Of a stretch of 64,000 nt of DNA, positions 1 through 12,590 are shown one piece after another. The notes under the pieces were generated by a model. It saw only the letters and a program-made list of their open reading frames with translations, was not told the DNA's origin and made no database searches. The DNA is taken from the NCBI GenBank assembly GCA_012845835.1, contig JABAKD010000007.1, positions 8,600,723-8,664,722 of the forward strand. Reading direction: 5' to 3'. Every line of letters starts with the position of its first letter. Positions within the stretch are counted from its first letter, which is position 1. The position numbers and the translations under genes are program-made. This DNA comes from Undaria pinnatifida (Eukaryota; Sar; Phaeophyceae; Laminariales; Alariaceae).

Positions 1-2029
1 AAATACTTTGACAGCCACCATTTCCAATTAGGACCGACTTTGTTGCTCGTTGGTAAAGGGAAGGCCTTCAAAAACAGCGACAAATCGTGATCCACAAGCA
101 ACAGAGGGGTTTTCTAGCTGGACAGAACGCAACGCCGTGGACAAGGGAGCTTACACCGTTGCACCAGGAAAACTCGACCGGCTCGACACCGAAGGGTAGG
201 AAGACAAGGCGCGGCCTCTACACGAACCAGGAGTAGATTGGTGACCCTGTGGTCGCGGAAGTACATAATATGATAGTGGTTTACGCTTTTCGCATGCAAG
301 GCCAGAACGGAATCGTGTATTCGAGTAAGATAAAAGCGAAATTTGACAAACAGCCTCGAAATCGGGGTCACGGCGAGGAAGACTACCGAGGAGGATACCC
401 ACTAGTTTCATAGCCGTAAGGAAACATGACGCCGAACCTCCTCTAGTCTGTGGTCATTTTGTTCTATCGATGTATCGGCGTTGCGGCATAGCTTACGATT
501 TTCTCGGGCAGGGAAAATAAACGAGAAGAGAAGAAAGTGGAAGTTGAGGGCTGACGATGGACACAAATTGTAGCAGATGCAACCAATCAAGCGCGGCAAT
601 AAATCGTAAGCTTGTTCATGGAAAATTGATCGGATACGAATGCGACAAATTTGACGAGTGATACGATAGAGTTCACACGTCCTGGCCGGATTGTTGTGTG
701 CATGCTTTTCTATCCACAACCCACGTTTCGTCTCGTACACTAGACTATGCCTTTCATGCGAAAAGGACGAATTGTTATACGATGGGCAACGGCCTTGTTG
801 ATCGCACTGCCCTGAATATGGGTTTACTGCAAAACGTATTCGGGTGAGGTGCCGAGCTTTTCAAGTGCGAACCTGCAGCCAAAAAACAGTGTACCTCTGA
901 ATTGAATCATGAGTCGGACACAGACCTATAATAAAAATATAATACAGAATAACGTAATCTTGTTCCGGGTTAGCGTTGTCAGGTATTTTTGGGTATTCGC
1001 CTTGTGCTGACTATTTTTACGTCCTCAATACGTCAGCGTCCGGCATGCCCTAGAAAACTACCTCGAATACCAACGCCCATTCTTGATCCCAACGTATGTA
1101 CATGGTTGCAGTGACGAATCATAGCACATGCGAAAGAAGGGTGCATGAAGCACAACCAACGTAGCCTCCCGCGGGCACCGACTATCGGATATAGCGTAGA
1201 GCAAAAGGGCGTGCGATCAGGTCAAATCAGATGTCCGTTGATACCGGCGGAGTTTCAATGCGGTGTCACAGTTCCTTATCACGGCAGACAAGCATTGTAC
1301 TATCGTCAACACCACAACAAGCGAAGCCAATATTTTTGATGCCGTGCACAGGATGGCCGACGTTTCGAGCCCAATCGTCGCCGAAAGATAGATCGACATG
1401 GCGCGCCACCTGGTCAAACCAGTCAGCACGTTGTAATATCACTGTGGCGGCGGAAGCAGCGCAGCGGGTTCGATCTGCGTGGATTAGTTTTCGAGGGGAC
1501 ATGGGTCACGTATATATATGTCCATGACGCAACGCCGCCCAGATCGTGTGTTGACCAACAGGTCAAAACTCCGGCAAACTGAGTCTAGGAGGATGTCGAC
1601 GATGACAGGCAGTATGGGATAATAATATTGAGGAGGTGGGAGAGCAAGCAGGTCAGGATAGAGGGTAGTGCAATATTCGCTGAGTGGTAGACCGGCCGAA
1701 ATATCGAATAATTAATTGTTATTCGAGCGCGCACGTTCGACTTTTTTCACGCAGAGGAGTAAAGTGTTACATTTTGTCATGATATGCTTTCATATCATCT
1801 CCCTCGGCACATTTGAATTGCATTGTTTCGTATTTTTATATATTTTGAGTCACAGTGTGCGACCTTGAGCGACCGCCAATAACAACAAGTCGTTCTTTTT
1901 TTTACGCTAGTTCTGAAAATAATACTTTTTATAAAACACTAGTCCATATATATTCCAGCTTTTCTGCAATGTTTGAAGACGATCGCGACGTCATGCGCAT
2001 TCAAGCGCGGACTGACGGCATGGGGTGGA
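1..2029. other. Stretch with no supported gene
   Basis: Open frames here are short (under about 110 codons), occur on both strands and show no recognisable motif. The AT-rich part at about 1,680-1,930 has several T tracts. I see no RNA gene and no clear repeat. Confidence 0.5.
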
Positions 2030-2275
2030 AGGCAGCACGTGCTACGATCGAGGTAGCCCTTTTCGTCTGACGTGGGTTCCGAATGACGGGGCTCCTAGGT
2101 TTAAAATTGACATAATTTGTTATTTTTAATCCAACTTTTATTTCTATATCAAAGGCATGAGATGTTTCAACCGGTGTAGCAAACATATTTCTCTCCAAAT
2201 CGGTTTGAGAGCGAGAGGTCTCGAGCTCCCAACAGTGAAAACCCTCAGAAAACACGTGATGCATTATTTCTACGA
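2030..2275 (+). repeat. Dispersed repeat family B, copy 1
   Basis: This stretch aligns by eye with 17,358-17,600 and, in its second half, with 39,490-39,600. The left part carries a GTGCTACGATCGAGGTAGC block, then a GGCTCCT block. After about 90 bases of variable AT-rich DNA comes a block with CCAAATC, GAGAGGTCT, AGCTCCC and CCTCAGAAAA in that order. No protein is evident. It may be the end of an old retroelement, but no target duplication or partner end was found, so it is only called a dispersed repeat. Confidence 0.5.
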
Positions 2276-4284
2276 TAGCAGATTTCCGGGGTAGGTGACA
2301 CAGCCAGCAGAACGCTCGCTCTCATGCCGGGCCGAGTCTCGGCGGTCGCGTGTGGAGCGAAGTCACAACACCAACCACAGTAACTGCAGACGATCACGTA
2401 AGTGACCGTCGGGACTGTACATCTGATCTCCTTTCGTCGTTAACCCGTCTAGAGCCCCCGAACCCCTCCCTGTACAAGTGCTAAATGCAAATAATTTTTT
2501 AGCCAAAAACAGTCATTCAATTGTGAGGGGAGTTAGATTCCCGGACGTGACAATAACTCATCAAGGCACTTGACATAATTCCACCACCACGAATATCTCC
2601 ACTGTCTCAAAGAAGGTGTCAGCCTCGTTGCGCGGCATGCGTAGAGAGAGCTGGCGAAGCAAGCAGTGACAATTGGTCTCACATCACGCCTAATGCTTGG
2701 CCATGGCGTCCTGAGCGTTGCGGCAACCCCAGGTATGTGCACGTACGTGCCTCGAGAGAGCCAGCAATGGGGCTGACGTTCAATACAATAATGTAGGTTT
2801 CATGTACAGAAAAAAAGATTAGTAGCTGCTCAGGCGAGTAAAGTGAGGACATTTTTATTTCCATTATTGCCACTAATCGTTGATTGGCTGGAGATCATAG
2901 ATGAATATCGTTTCGAACGTTATCCCACAGGCGGACGCCCTAGTACCAGCGCATCGGGGGAGGGTACAATCCCATCCTTAATAGATCAGAAATATTCCCA
3001 CGTCTTACAATCCCAGAGCGAAGATAAGGTTGTCCCCCGGATCACTACTTGAATTCACGGGGTGGAAAGTCCACCGCCGCATCCGTTGACTACTGTTTGA
3101 CTAGGGATCATTAATCCAGATCGCCACCAGATTCATCCGTAGGGCCGACATTAAATCTGTCAACATCATGGGATCGTAACAAACAACCACCTCATCATCG
3201 ATCAGTCCTTGCATACATCACACGATACATAATATCTCTTACAAAACCGTGATAATATCATTATAACACCGGGTCAATACGCAACCGGGTGGTATGGAAA
3301 CCTTGCCTACACCCATGGATTGCTAATTGACCGGGGCACTAACCGAGGTTGCTGTGAGGTATGGCCCCAGGGCATATATCGAGGTGCGGACGCACCCGAG
3401 GAGTATGAAATACCATCCCCCGATAAGAAATCTTAACATGCATGTGAAACTGCAAAAACGCGGAATGAAACTAGTCGTCGGCCGGGTCGGTACCGCCCCA
3501 TACGGTGTCCAAACCACGCACTCTTCCGTCGATGGTTGATTGTATACGGTTCATAAAACCACCGCGCTGCGATGATTGCCTCTTCAGCAAACCTTGAGGT
3601 TCCGCCGCATTAGGGGATGAAAACGCCACGCACCTGAGCGTCATACAAATTTCTGTAAAAACATTTCCACCGCCGGTGGCGAAAGTAGTAATCTCACTCG
3701 TCAAAATCGCCCGGAATGGTGCGGAACACCGTCCAACACACCATCAATGAGTGTGGCTCACACCTAGAGCGTGGGTGTTTCGAGCGTTCTCCTGCCGGCA
3801 AATAATGTCGAAGCCCCACGGCATCCAGGTAGGACATGGCCCCGTTATTGCGTGAGACATCCTTCCATATATATTTCAACTCCAACAAGCCGTTTAGTAA
3901 GAACATGATCACTCGGGTCGATGCGGGCGCGCCCGGTGTAAAAACACAACCCCCACCACCCACCAGTGATTGTGGAGTTGCTGGAGATCGTACCAAATTT
4001 CACACAGATGCCACCCAGACAAACAGAGGAAACGTGAAGGGATTTTCTACTTTAATGTAGGTACGAATGGTGTGGAAACCCCACCTCCATTCACGCCTTT
4101 TTTCACGTTATACCTGCTCGCTGGGGTCTGCAGAGTATTTTTATCGGGTGCGAACATCTAACGGCGGTGAGTGAACACCACTGCTGTCATTTATATGCAG
4201 TACTTCAAAGTATGTAATTGTAGTATGTATGTAGAAATCATATACTCGGAGTATTATGTTATTTTAATTGGTCCTTGCTCAAAC
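2276..4284. other. Stretch with no supported gene
   Basis: Minus-strand frames at 3,694-3,996 and 3,471-3,704 lie in different frames and abut near 3,700, as a frameshifted coding relic would, but I recognise neither product. Nothing else stands out. Confidence 0.4.
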
Positions 4285-4375
4285 CCTACTACAAATGGGC
4301 GATTGATGTACTACGCAGCTTGCAAAGATGAGTATCGACCGTAAATTCAAAAAATTCACAGCTGAAGTGGTCATA
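4285..4375 (-). repeat. Divergent relative of the modular-repeat head
   Basis: The text around 4,317-4,372 (GCAGCTTGCAAAGATGAGT, then TCGACC and CACAGCTG) matches the reverse complement of the conserved head of repeat family A, but with an altered right half. It shares a leading segment (GGGCGA...TACGCAGC) with 14,430-14,520 that family A lacks, so the two form a separate subfamily. A 132-codon plus-strand frame at 4,328-4,726 begins inside this repeat and is probably fortuitous. Confidence 0.45.
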
Positions 4376-4879
4376 ATAGTTTTGTTTATTTGTAGCAGCA
4401 TGAATGTGTGTGTCCTTGCGGCGGAGTACTATATTTTGCACGTGTTCTGCTGCTTCGCATTACAGTACACTAATATACTGGCTATGGACTGGAATACTAT
4501 GACCGATTGTAATTCAAACTTACTTGTAGTCCCCAATTTTTTGTTTCGTGTGGTACGTCACGGAACGCACCCGAATACGAGCAGTAAAATGCTTGCTTTT
4601 ATACCCTACCTAGTACCCAGTAAAAAGTCACTTTGGCCTACACATATATTCTGCCAATGGCGGAGCCGTTGCCGTACTGCCATGTATTATTACATACGTG
4701 GTAAATATCGGTATTATATGCTTTGACGCAGGCGGGGGAGATCGGGTCGCGTTGGCCGGTGGCGATAAATCAGCCATACACACGAGCCACGATAGAAGTG
4801 CACCACTCTTAATTTCAAATATTACTCCTCACGTTAGGAGTTGAGGACCTGTCAATCTGGACCCCAGAAAATGACTTTT

Positions 4880-5632
4880 GGAAATATTATAAAAACAAAA
4901 ATACTCTCCAGCTGTGAGATCGAATATTTTGTCGTGAAATTCATCTTTACAAGCTGTGTGTGATACTCCGACCGCGCATATTACGGGTTGTGTGTCCTCA
5001 TTAAGGATATAGGTCGGCGACTCCCCTTGCAAGTACAGTGTAGCTACCAGGGTCAACAGGGTGATGTTAGGCAGTCTGTGCGCGGAACCTATTAAACCCG
5101 TTTCTGAGGGGGACAAAATCTGACAGCTGTGGAATAAAATGAATTAGTTGATGAAGTAAGTGAATCCTGTAAGTCAAATATGCGGTGAGGGGAGAGCGGA
5201 GTTTTCAATGACGTGGGGGGCTGATTTCGGTCAAAAGGGGGGTGGGAGGGAGGGAGGGGGGGGTGGGGACGGGTGGGGCAAGTCAATTTGTGCGTGGAAA
5301 CTATAAATTTTTCTTTAGGAGGAGGGGGGGGGGATGTGGCGGGGGTGACCGAGGCCGGGGGAGAGGGCTTTAGGTCGCATAGAGTTAGGGGTTTGCTATA
5401 CGCGTGGTGCTAGGTCTAGGCGATGGCGCGGGTGGTGGGGAAGGAGGGGGCGTTGGGGGTGTGGTTGGGTGGGAATCGCAGCAGCGGCATGGACGGCTCT
5501 GAAACGATAACGAGGCGATATCCAGGGCGTGGAAGTGTTTTTTACTCTGGCGGATTTCAATAGTAGGTGAGGCGTTTAGGCAAGAGAAATCGAGGGGAAA
5601 ATATAAATATAAATGAATAAATATAAAGGAAG

Positions 5633-5665
<33 letters not shown>

Positions 5666-5890
5666 TCAACATTTTTAGCTCACATATATTATTACAATCA
5701 CGGATTTGGTCGATTGATGTTCGCAACGTTGTGTGTAATCTTTCGATCGCGCGTATTAATCATATATGTAGGGGCAATGAAAGCTACGTCATGGATGGCT
5801 AGAGAGATAATGACGTGATATCAATTGCTTGCGAAGTGTTTATTACTCTGGCCGATTTTGATTGTAAGTGCGGCTTTTGAACGAACTGTA
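4880..5890 (+). repeat. Modular poly(G)-jointed repeat, family A, copy 1
   Basis: The copy opens with the family head: AT-rich leader, then CTCCAGCTGTGAGATCGAA, the GATACTCCGA core, the GGTCGGCGACTCCCCTTGCA block and a GGGGGACAAAATCTGACAG block. It continues through modules separated by G-rich joints at about 5,220-5,280, 5,320-5,370 and 5,634-5,663. The later modules are a CTTTAGGTCGCAT module, a CGGCATGGACGGCTCT module and a TACGTCATGGATGGCT module. No open reading frame is conserved between copies. The orientation defined here as plus is shared with the 36.6, 47.5, 49.8 and 63.7 kb copies. Confidence 0.8.
5634..5663 (+). repeat. Poly(G) tract, 30 bases
   Basis: An uninterrupted run of G on the plus strand forms one of the joints inside the family A copy. 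Comparable runs occur at the same module boundary in other copies. Confidence 0.95.
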
Positions 5891-6556
5891 TATGTAGTTT
5901 CTACCGGATGAAACATTCCCTGGCCCGTACATACAAAACGATAACCACGCAACATATATATATCCTCTAGGTACTTGCGACGATAATGGGATAGGGAGCG
6001 CACCGTCATTCAGAAGCCATTTTTGCCAAGATATGGTTTACCTCTATCGTTACGCGTGCCCAGGCTTGAACTCAATGACTTGAAGTTAATAAATTCGAGT
6101 GCACAGAGTCTCAACTCTTAATTGTATTATTACTTCGTGCGAAGAAGAAGTCGAGAGCTTACCACGAGTGGATCCCAAAAACCACAAAATTGGTCCTGGA
6201 CGCGGCGATCTTTCAGACGGGGGTAAGCGACTGTTATAAAATTATTCTCTATCTCCCTCATCTAGTATACATTTGTATCCTGTCGACAGTTCCTATTTTT
6301 CACATAGCATGGGAGGAAAGGCTGGAAACACCCGCCGTCGGTGTTACCACCTCAACCATTCTGTGGGGTCCTTGGCTTCCATAAATCGAATCGTGTTACG
6401 CGTTCCGTTGTGTACGGACAAGTACCGTAAATCCTATACTTCTTCATGTCCTTCATGTAATACCGATTCTTATTCTCATGCACCATCGGCGCATTTCGAA
6501 CGCTGCCAACGACTTGCTATGTTTCTTTAGCAGAAAGTCGTTGATTTTCCTATAGA
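5891..6556. other. Stretch with no supported gene
   Basis: No open frame with recognisable content. A tRNA B-box-like word (GAGTTCAAGCC on the minus strand) lies at 6,061-6,074, but no cloverleaf could be built around it. Confidence 0.4.
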
Positions 6557-7261
6557 CTATTGCTCTTCCGCAATTCCTGCGTCCTTAGTTTGCCCCGGTG
6601 TTGCTGGTGAAAACACTTCAGCTAGCGTCATGTACCTGCATGCCATACCTGGTTTCTTCCATAAAACGCTCTTCCCATGATGGTTGATGAAATCTTCACC
6701 TGCAAGCGCTCGTGAAACTGCCCCCCCTGAATGAAACGAATGCATGGTAGAGAAATATTGGTTCTCCCTTGCCGCTACCGAGTGCTGCGTGAGCGAGGCG
6801 GTCATTTATGATGCTGTAAGAAAACACTACCCTAGAACTGGTACTCGGTCTGCTCCTGCCGTTATGTGTGGGAACAAGTACCATTTTGTCATGTCCCACC
6901 CTGCGTCCGTTCCTACCGCTATCTGCCGTTGTACCGATCTAATCGGACAAGTCAATGAATGAACTTCTTCGTACGGTATGGTGATCAAATGGTCCGCCCC
7001 ATCTCTCATGATATTTCCCCGGTGAAATAGGAACATGAACCCCCTCCGGTTTGTCGGCCTTATCACTAGTTGCATTTGCTTGCGTGTCAATTCCTCTCCT
7101 AGGTTCGACGTACTGAACGCTATCGTGAACAGCGCGATGTTCCTAGCCACAGTAACATCTTCTGGACAGGGTCCCTCGTTGTCCGTATTTCTTCTTGCAT
7201 TCGCCTCACTATTGACTCCAGGCGACTGCGTAGTAAGGCCGGTGCTTGTTTCCCTGGTCAC
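6557..7261 (-). pseudogene. Decayed tyrosine recombinase of a DIRS/Ngaro/Crypton-type element
   Basis: Two open stretches in the same minus-strand frame, 7,261-6,827 and 6,805-6,557, are separated only by two stop codons. The first has the pattern seen in eukaryotic transposon tyrosine recombinases: an ARNIALFTIAF helix, a LFHRG...RDGADHL beta region, a TCPIRSVQ segment and GWDMTKWYLFP. The second has the C-terminal box (HSFHSGGAVSRALAG, then a Trp-Lys segment and ACRYM with the expected nucleophile Tyr). The Arg expected after the first helix is replaced (STSNLGEEL) and the Arg of HxxR is His, so two catalytic Arg residues appear lost. With the stops, this marks an inactive copy. Family membership rests on motif pattern only; DIRS, Ngaro and Crypton cannot be separated from this fragment. 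Confidence 0.5.
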
Positions 7262-7662
7262 TCCTGCTCACGGTTGTTCGGACCGCGTAAACGCCATGTA
7301 CTGCGTTACCAAATCACTTCGTCGGGGTTTCTTACTGTCACATCATCGCAGCAACCTTTGGTGTTCCCAATTCGCGCTCACACGCTACCGCTAGCTTTCA
7401 TAAGTGGTTAGATCTCCGTGAGTCCTTTGCGAATCTCTATGCCCACGTCTCTTCTTCTGTGGAACTGGCAGACAAGTTTTCCATTCCTACCGCTGCGCAG
7501 TGCATTCCGTGCACGATATCGCGTCGGCCTTCCCTGCACAGGTCTAGTCAACAGAGAAATTCTACAATTTCTTTGATTTGTGTCTGTGGCGTGATTGAAG
7601 GAATTGGTCGAACAAAATCGTCATCGCATTTCGTTTTCATCTTGGAAGCGCTCGCTGCTTGA
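7262..7662 (-). pseudogene. Probable N-terminal remains of the same mobile-element protein
   Basis: Directly upstream of the recombinase relic on the minus strand, the translation alternates between frames with several stops. A start-like segment lies near 7,660 (KTKCDDDFVRPIPSITPQ) and a longer open part follows around 7,530-7,450. No motif is diagnostic. The assignment to the recombinase element is by position only. Confidence 0.25.
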
Positions 7663-8504
7663 GTTTTCCTAAATTTCAGAATTCTGGTGTTCAAGTACTT
7701 TCATCGATGAACATGATCATTGCTTCCGTCGTTGTGCTTTCGTCCACTCCGCTCATCTCCCCCCACCATTGGCAGGGAATGGAATGTTGGTGGTTTTCGG
7801 CTTGGCATATTGGGCTCAGGACTCGAGATCGGACCGCTTGCACACCTTATATTCCTCACCCGAAACCACAGCATTCTTCCTCGTCATCTTCGTATGCATA
7901 GTGCTGCAAGGACGAGCAACCACATTTCATGGGCACTGATCCGTTAATTTGTTTCTGTTTCTTTTTTGTTTTACTGGCTGCGATTCGCGTTACATTGGGT
8001 AAGCGTGCTGTCCAACATGTGGTAGCGTAGAAAGTAGGCGTATCGCTAGCACATCCACTTCACGGTACGCACTGCTGAATGCCGGCTGGGGAGTAATGGT
8101 TCACCAATGGGTCAGGCTCCTTCGTGTCGACTAAAAACCCCATGTCCGCAGCATGACTGGGTCTTAAACAGGGCAGCGAGCGTTGAAAGCATACCATTCT
8201 CTCTATAGACTAATGTTGGACTTCATCCGAAGGCGTGTAAGAGGAGGAATCGGTGGTGATGTATGTTGATGAGCGCGGAAATGAATGTGTCTTGGCTGCT
8301 ACTGCTTAAACAACTGGATTATAGGTGACTGGGCAGACGCGAAAGTTATACTTAGCAACCAGCTAATGCGCAACCACCACTGCTGGCATGAGATTTGGAA
8401 TGGAAGGTCCCACGTCGTTGCTGTTCGCCAACGCCGAAAATGTTTCGGAAGCGAATAACAAGCCTTCCCCTGCACGACAGATATTAAAAAAGAACATTCG
8501 GCCT
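7663..8504. other. Stretch with no supported gene
   Basis: Only short frames on both strands. No repeat or RNA signal was recognised. Confidence 0.4.
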
Positions 8505-9420
8505 TCACATATTGAAAGCTGACATCTCCACGAGATAATTGCCCGAGTTACGGACATTAGCCTGGCCACGCTCGGGTGATAAAGCGAGGACCATCCATTC
8601 GCTGAGATGGCCGTGGTCACGGCAGCGCAAAAGATTTTTTACTCTGTGTCTCCCTTTCGACCTTTTCAGGCAACCTGTCGCACCGCACGTTGCTCTGAAG
8701 TCGTCCTGTTGCACCTCCGGCAACTATGTAGTATGTTCAGCGCATACGGTCGCCGATCCGCTAACCAGTGCATCTCACGACATCCGTTTTACTGCACACG
8801 TCGACCATACTGCTTTCGGCATGTATCTCACAAAAGCAACCTTCTTGCTTGCTTCGGCGTTGACATGATATCTTATTTTGTACTCACCATGTATGAACAA
8901 CGCTCGCTTGGGAAGCCGGTCGACCCATTCCCGATACCTGCCTTTGTGCCATCTATATCTGTTCTTCGAGCATGCGTTATTCCTGTCTTTGCGCCCGCTA
9001 TATCGAAGGTACAAGGCTTCGTGCACGTGGAAGCCGAGCGTCGTTTACCGAGTACGATGATCATACCGTCTTCGGCATGCTGCTTGCAGTAAACTTCGTC
9101 CTCGCCTCGAAGTAAATCAAAGGATGCAATTTTTTAGCAACAATTAATATATGAGCAACGCCCGATGCGGACGTCAACCATGCCGTCCTCGTCAAGCCGC
9201 TTGCAGAAGTTCCCCTCTTTGCTGCCATTGACATTAAAACAAGCTATCCTCTGGAAGGTGTCGCGAAAACAACGGTTGCTGCGGACCTTGATCATGCCGT
9301 CTTGAGAATGTATTTTGCAGTAAACGGCCATCGCGCCGCACCTGGCACCATACGGAGCCTGCGTCGTTTACCTGGTATGTGAACAACGCCCCTTTACTGT
9401 TCCGGATCAGAACAGCGAAC
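8505..9420 (-). pseudogene. EsV-1-7 repeat protein pseudogene
   Basis: Read on the minus strand, at least five degenerate EsV-1-7 units can be followed. The first, near 9,385-9,310, keeps the exact C-x4-C-x16-C-x2-H register, but its second Cys position is a stop codon. Next come GCFNVNGSKEG-type text (Cys to Phe and His to Leu changes), YCKQHAEDGMI near 9,090-9,055, a unit with FDIAGAKTG, and one with VNAEASKKVAF continuing after a frameshift into CEIHAESSMVDVCSK. At 8,687-8,613 a Cys-rich end with C-x4-C-x15-C-x2-H and RCRDHGHLSEWM matches the C-terminal cap of the two intact genes at 24.2 and 42.4 kb. Several stops and at least two frameshifts make it non-functional. The order of units and cap is the same as in the intact paralogs. 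Confidence 0.85.
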
Positions 9421-10055
9421 CACGTGGCGCGTGAACAAAGGGGGGGCGAGGTAGAGAGCCGTTACAACAATGTCAGCACGGCGTAATAAAACGCGGGAGC
9501 GGAATGACAGTGCATGAATTGTCCTTTGGAGGTTACTCGTATATATATATACATTTGCAAATCAATGTTCAGCGATTTTGCCTTGTTGCATTTCTGGTCA
9601 AAATCTGCGACAGGACAAACGAGGTCCAGGATTAATATATTAGCGTTTGGTTTTGAGATTCAAAGGCGTCTGCGGAGAGGGGATATCGACGTGGTTAACA
9701 AGCTTAGACTCCACGCCGGGAACTGTATATATATCAGAAGTATATATATATCCGCCACATTAATAAACACTTCACGCACAGGATATTACCTCATTATCTT
9801 TCGAGAGCCATCCATGCCGCTGTGTTTCCCCCCCCCCCCCCCCCCCCCCGCCCCCCGCCCCCGTCCCCACCCCCCACCCTCCCCCCCCAACCCATCCCAA
9901 CCCCACCCCCTCGAACACTCCACCCTCTCTTTACTCACTGATTGTACGACTTACCCCAGGATATACATGATAAACTGATGTATTATTTCCAAAAATGTCA
10001 CATTTATCCCCTCGAAATAATGTATAGTTTCCAGGCACATATCGAGCTGCCCCCG

Positions 10056-10104
<49 letters not shown>
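10056..10104 (-). repeat. Poly(C) tract, 49 bases (poly(G) on the minus strand)
   Basis: An uninterrupted C run, the longest homopolymer in the window, sits between two modules of the inverted family A copy. Confidence 0.95.
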
Positions 10105-10105
<1 letters not shown>

Positions 10106-10186
10106 CCCCCAATAATATACTGGTGCCAAAACTGTCAGATTTATCCCCTCGAAAGGATTTATAGCTTACATGCACAAATCGCCCCT

Positions 10187-10187
<1 letters not shown>

Positions 10188-10217
<30 letters not shown>
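10188..10217 (-). repeat. Poly(C) tract, 30 bases
   Basis: An uninterrupted C run at the next module joint of the inverted family A copy. Confidence 0.95.
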
Positions 10218-10218
<1 letters not shown>

Positions 10219-10525
10219 CCCCCCTCCAAACCCGCTCGCTTTTGATCAAAACCAGGCCCCCCCTTTCCCTTCACAGCTGTGAGATTTTGTCTCCCTCAGG
10301 AACGGGTTTTATAGTTTCCGCGCACAGACTGACTAAAATCATCCTGTTGACCCTGATAGCTACACTGTAGCTGTAAGGGGAGTCGCCGACCTATATCCTT
10401 AATGAGGACACACAACTCGTAATGCGCGCGATCGGAGTATCACACACAGCTTGCAAAGATGAGTTTCGACGAAATCTTCGATCTCACAGCTGGAGTGTAT
10501 TTTAATTTTTATAATATATATCAGA

Positions 10526-12590
10526 AGGGGAGTGGTGGATGAGACTTTTTACGTTGTTGAATAATGGCCAAAAAAAATTGAGGAAAAAACCAAGGCCGAA
10601 GGAAGTTTTACGGGGGTAAAAGTGGTGCCAACTTATGTATCAATAGCGCAACATCACCCGTTGCGAGGAGAACTACGTGTGGCATATCAGACGAACATCC
10701 GTAGATGACACTGCGGAGCAGAGAGTGTGCATGCTATATTATGCTGACCTTTCCGTCAAGTCCGGTACCGTTGGCGACCGAGAGAATACAAGCACGTGTC
10801 AATTGGCATGGCGGTGGCGGTAACGGTGGCGGTGAGCATCCCATCCCACGTCATCTACTACGACCATTATCCGGTTGATTGCACACCCTTGCGGATTGGG
10901 TACTGGAGGAATGAGAAAAAAAAAGACCTCCGCCGAGTCCGTCCTACGCTAGGTGTGCAGCAGATTGTAACAAGTTTCCAAGATCCTAACATCATGAGAA
11001 CAATATCCCACCCCCAACATTGATCACTTTGAGTACAAGCACTCGTTCGCGCAACCCGACCCATGTTTCTATGCGCTAGTCATAGGTCACCCTCCTTGAT
11101 GCTGGTGTTACTACTGGGTCTTGTCAGCAAACGAGTTCTGTCGACGGTATAGTCCAAGTTGTGTGTGCAGTGCTTGCGTCCGTCGACACAAGCATTCGGA
11201 AATACCATTGGGGGGGGGGGGGGGGGGTACGAGCGAAAGTACGGCTGAAGTTGTGCCGAAAGCAAACACAACACTGATTGGGGAAGCAATCGCGGATAAA
11301 TGACGCAATCACGGCCACCCGCCACCAGAACCACCTCTGCAGACAAGGGAGGTTCAAAATAGACCTGCATAGACCAGTACATTCTGCGGGTTCTGAGTTC
11401 ACGGGTGCCACTAAAGCGTGTGCGAATTCGCCGCCCGACACGAGGGAGTAGTAGTATCGGCACAGCACCAACTCGTGATCCTAATCAGCCCTACATCTTC
11501 AGAGCACTCCGCAAGCTATGTCGCGGGGTACACGGTACAAGTTGCAGTGTGTGGCCAGGTGGTGTGGTTTCTCGTCGCGCGATACAATCAATCAAACGTA
11601 TCCGGGAGGGAGTAGACTCGCGAACGCGTGTTTGTTGTGATGGGCCTCTATTACCCGAACAGTGACGCACTCACCTCCACGAACAATGACGCACTCACGT
11701 CAACGTGAACAACTACCACCAATATCATGGACACACGAAGACGAGAGGGACAGCGGCCGGACTGCACTCCCATCATTTGGCCATCTTGGGCCAAAAGACG
11801 AAAACGTTTTCGCATACCAAACGCCACTAAATGTTATGGAACTCCAAAAAAATCTAAATTCCATTTCCCTCTGTTTTCTGCTTTCTAATACCCCAGAATG
11901 CTCCCGCTGTCCGCCTGGTCGTCGTATGGTGATCTAGGCCAAGTGGCGATCGATGCCTAGGTGAGTGCCTCCCAATACAGTTGTACGTGTTTCAGCCGGC
12001 CAACTAACATCAGTAGGTCATACACTCATAGGTTCCCACTGATATTTTCTCATGCTACGATCGTATAGCTGTATCGACTCTCACTGCTCCAGTCTAGACT
12101 ACAGCAGTAGGGGCAAAAGCTACACACACGATCTACTCCGCGGCAGACTGCCGTTGCCCTCTTCTTTTGTGATGACGTGCCCCATTACCAGCATGAACAT
12201 CTAGTAATGCAGTCCTCCTCAGCACGACCATTCGCTTTCCCGGTCCGCCTGGCTGACAGGTGGCTGGTAACCTATACTTTGGACCTGAGGCCTGCTTGTA
12301 CCGTCCTGGTGTATGGTAGATGCTACCAGGGGGGCTCCGCCCCGGCGGGCTGCCGCCTGCCTTGTCTCCCGCGAATGTCTGTACTTTTGGAAGATGCATA
12401 ACATACAATATGAATATAGGATTACAGTCACATCGAGGCTGTACGTGCTACAGGACTGCCAAGGGGTACACTCACATCGATCGTGTTTGAATAAAGGAAA
12501 ATAAACACTGGAATCGGGTGCGAAGAAAACACAGCAACGAGAAAAGACTAATGCGGCACCCGGCAAACGATGGCGAAAGACGACAGCAGC
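10526..12590. other. Stretch with no supported gene
   Basis: The open frames at 11,080-11,471 on both strands run through an 18-base G run at 11,210-11,227 and look like shadows of it. A GGCGGTGGCGGTAACGGTGG stretch lies at about 10,812-10,833. No motif or RNA gene was recognised. Confidence 0.45.

Larger units (their letters stand above)
9750..10525 (-). repeat. Modular poly(G)-jointed repeat, family A, copy 2 (inverted)
   Basis: The plus strand shows the reverse complement of the family. From left to right it has the CGGCATGGATGG module end (about 9,751-9,827), a C-rich joint, the GTCGTACAATCA/GGATAAATGTGAC module, a second C-rich joint, a further copy of that module, a third joint, and finally the head ending at 10,440-10,525 with CTCACAGCTGGAGTGTATTTT read in plus orientation. 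Homopolymer C tracts replace the G tracts of plus copies. Confidence 0.8.

Noticed and set aside
4328-4726. 132-codon plus-strand frame with a hydrophobic N-terminus
   Set aside because: It begins inside a repeat remnant and its hydrophobicity follows AT-rich composition.
11080-11471. Overlapping frames across the 18-base G run
   Set aside because: Both strands are open only because of the G/C run; no shared protein features.
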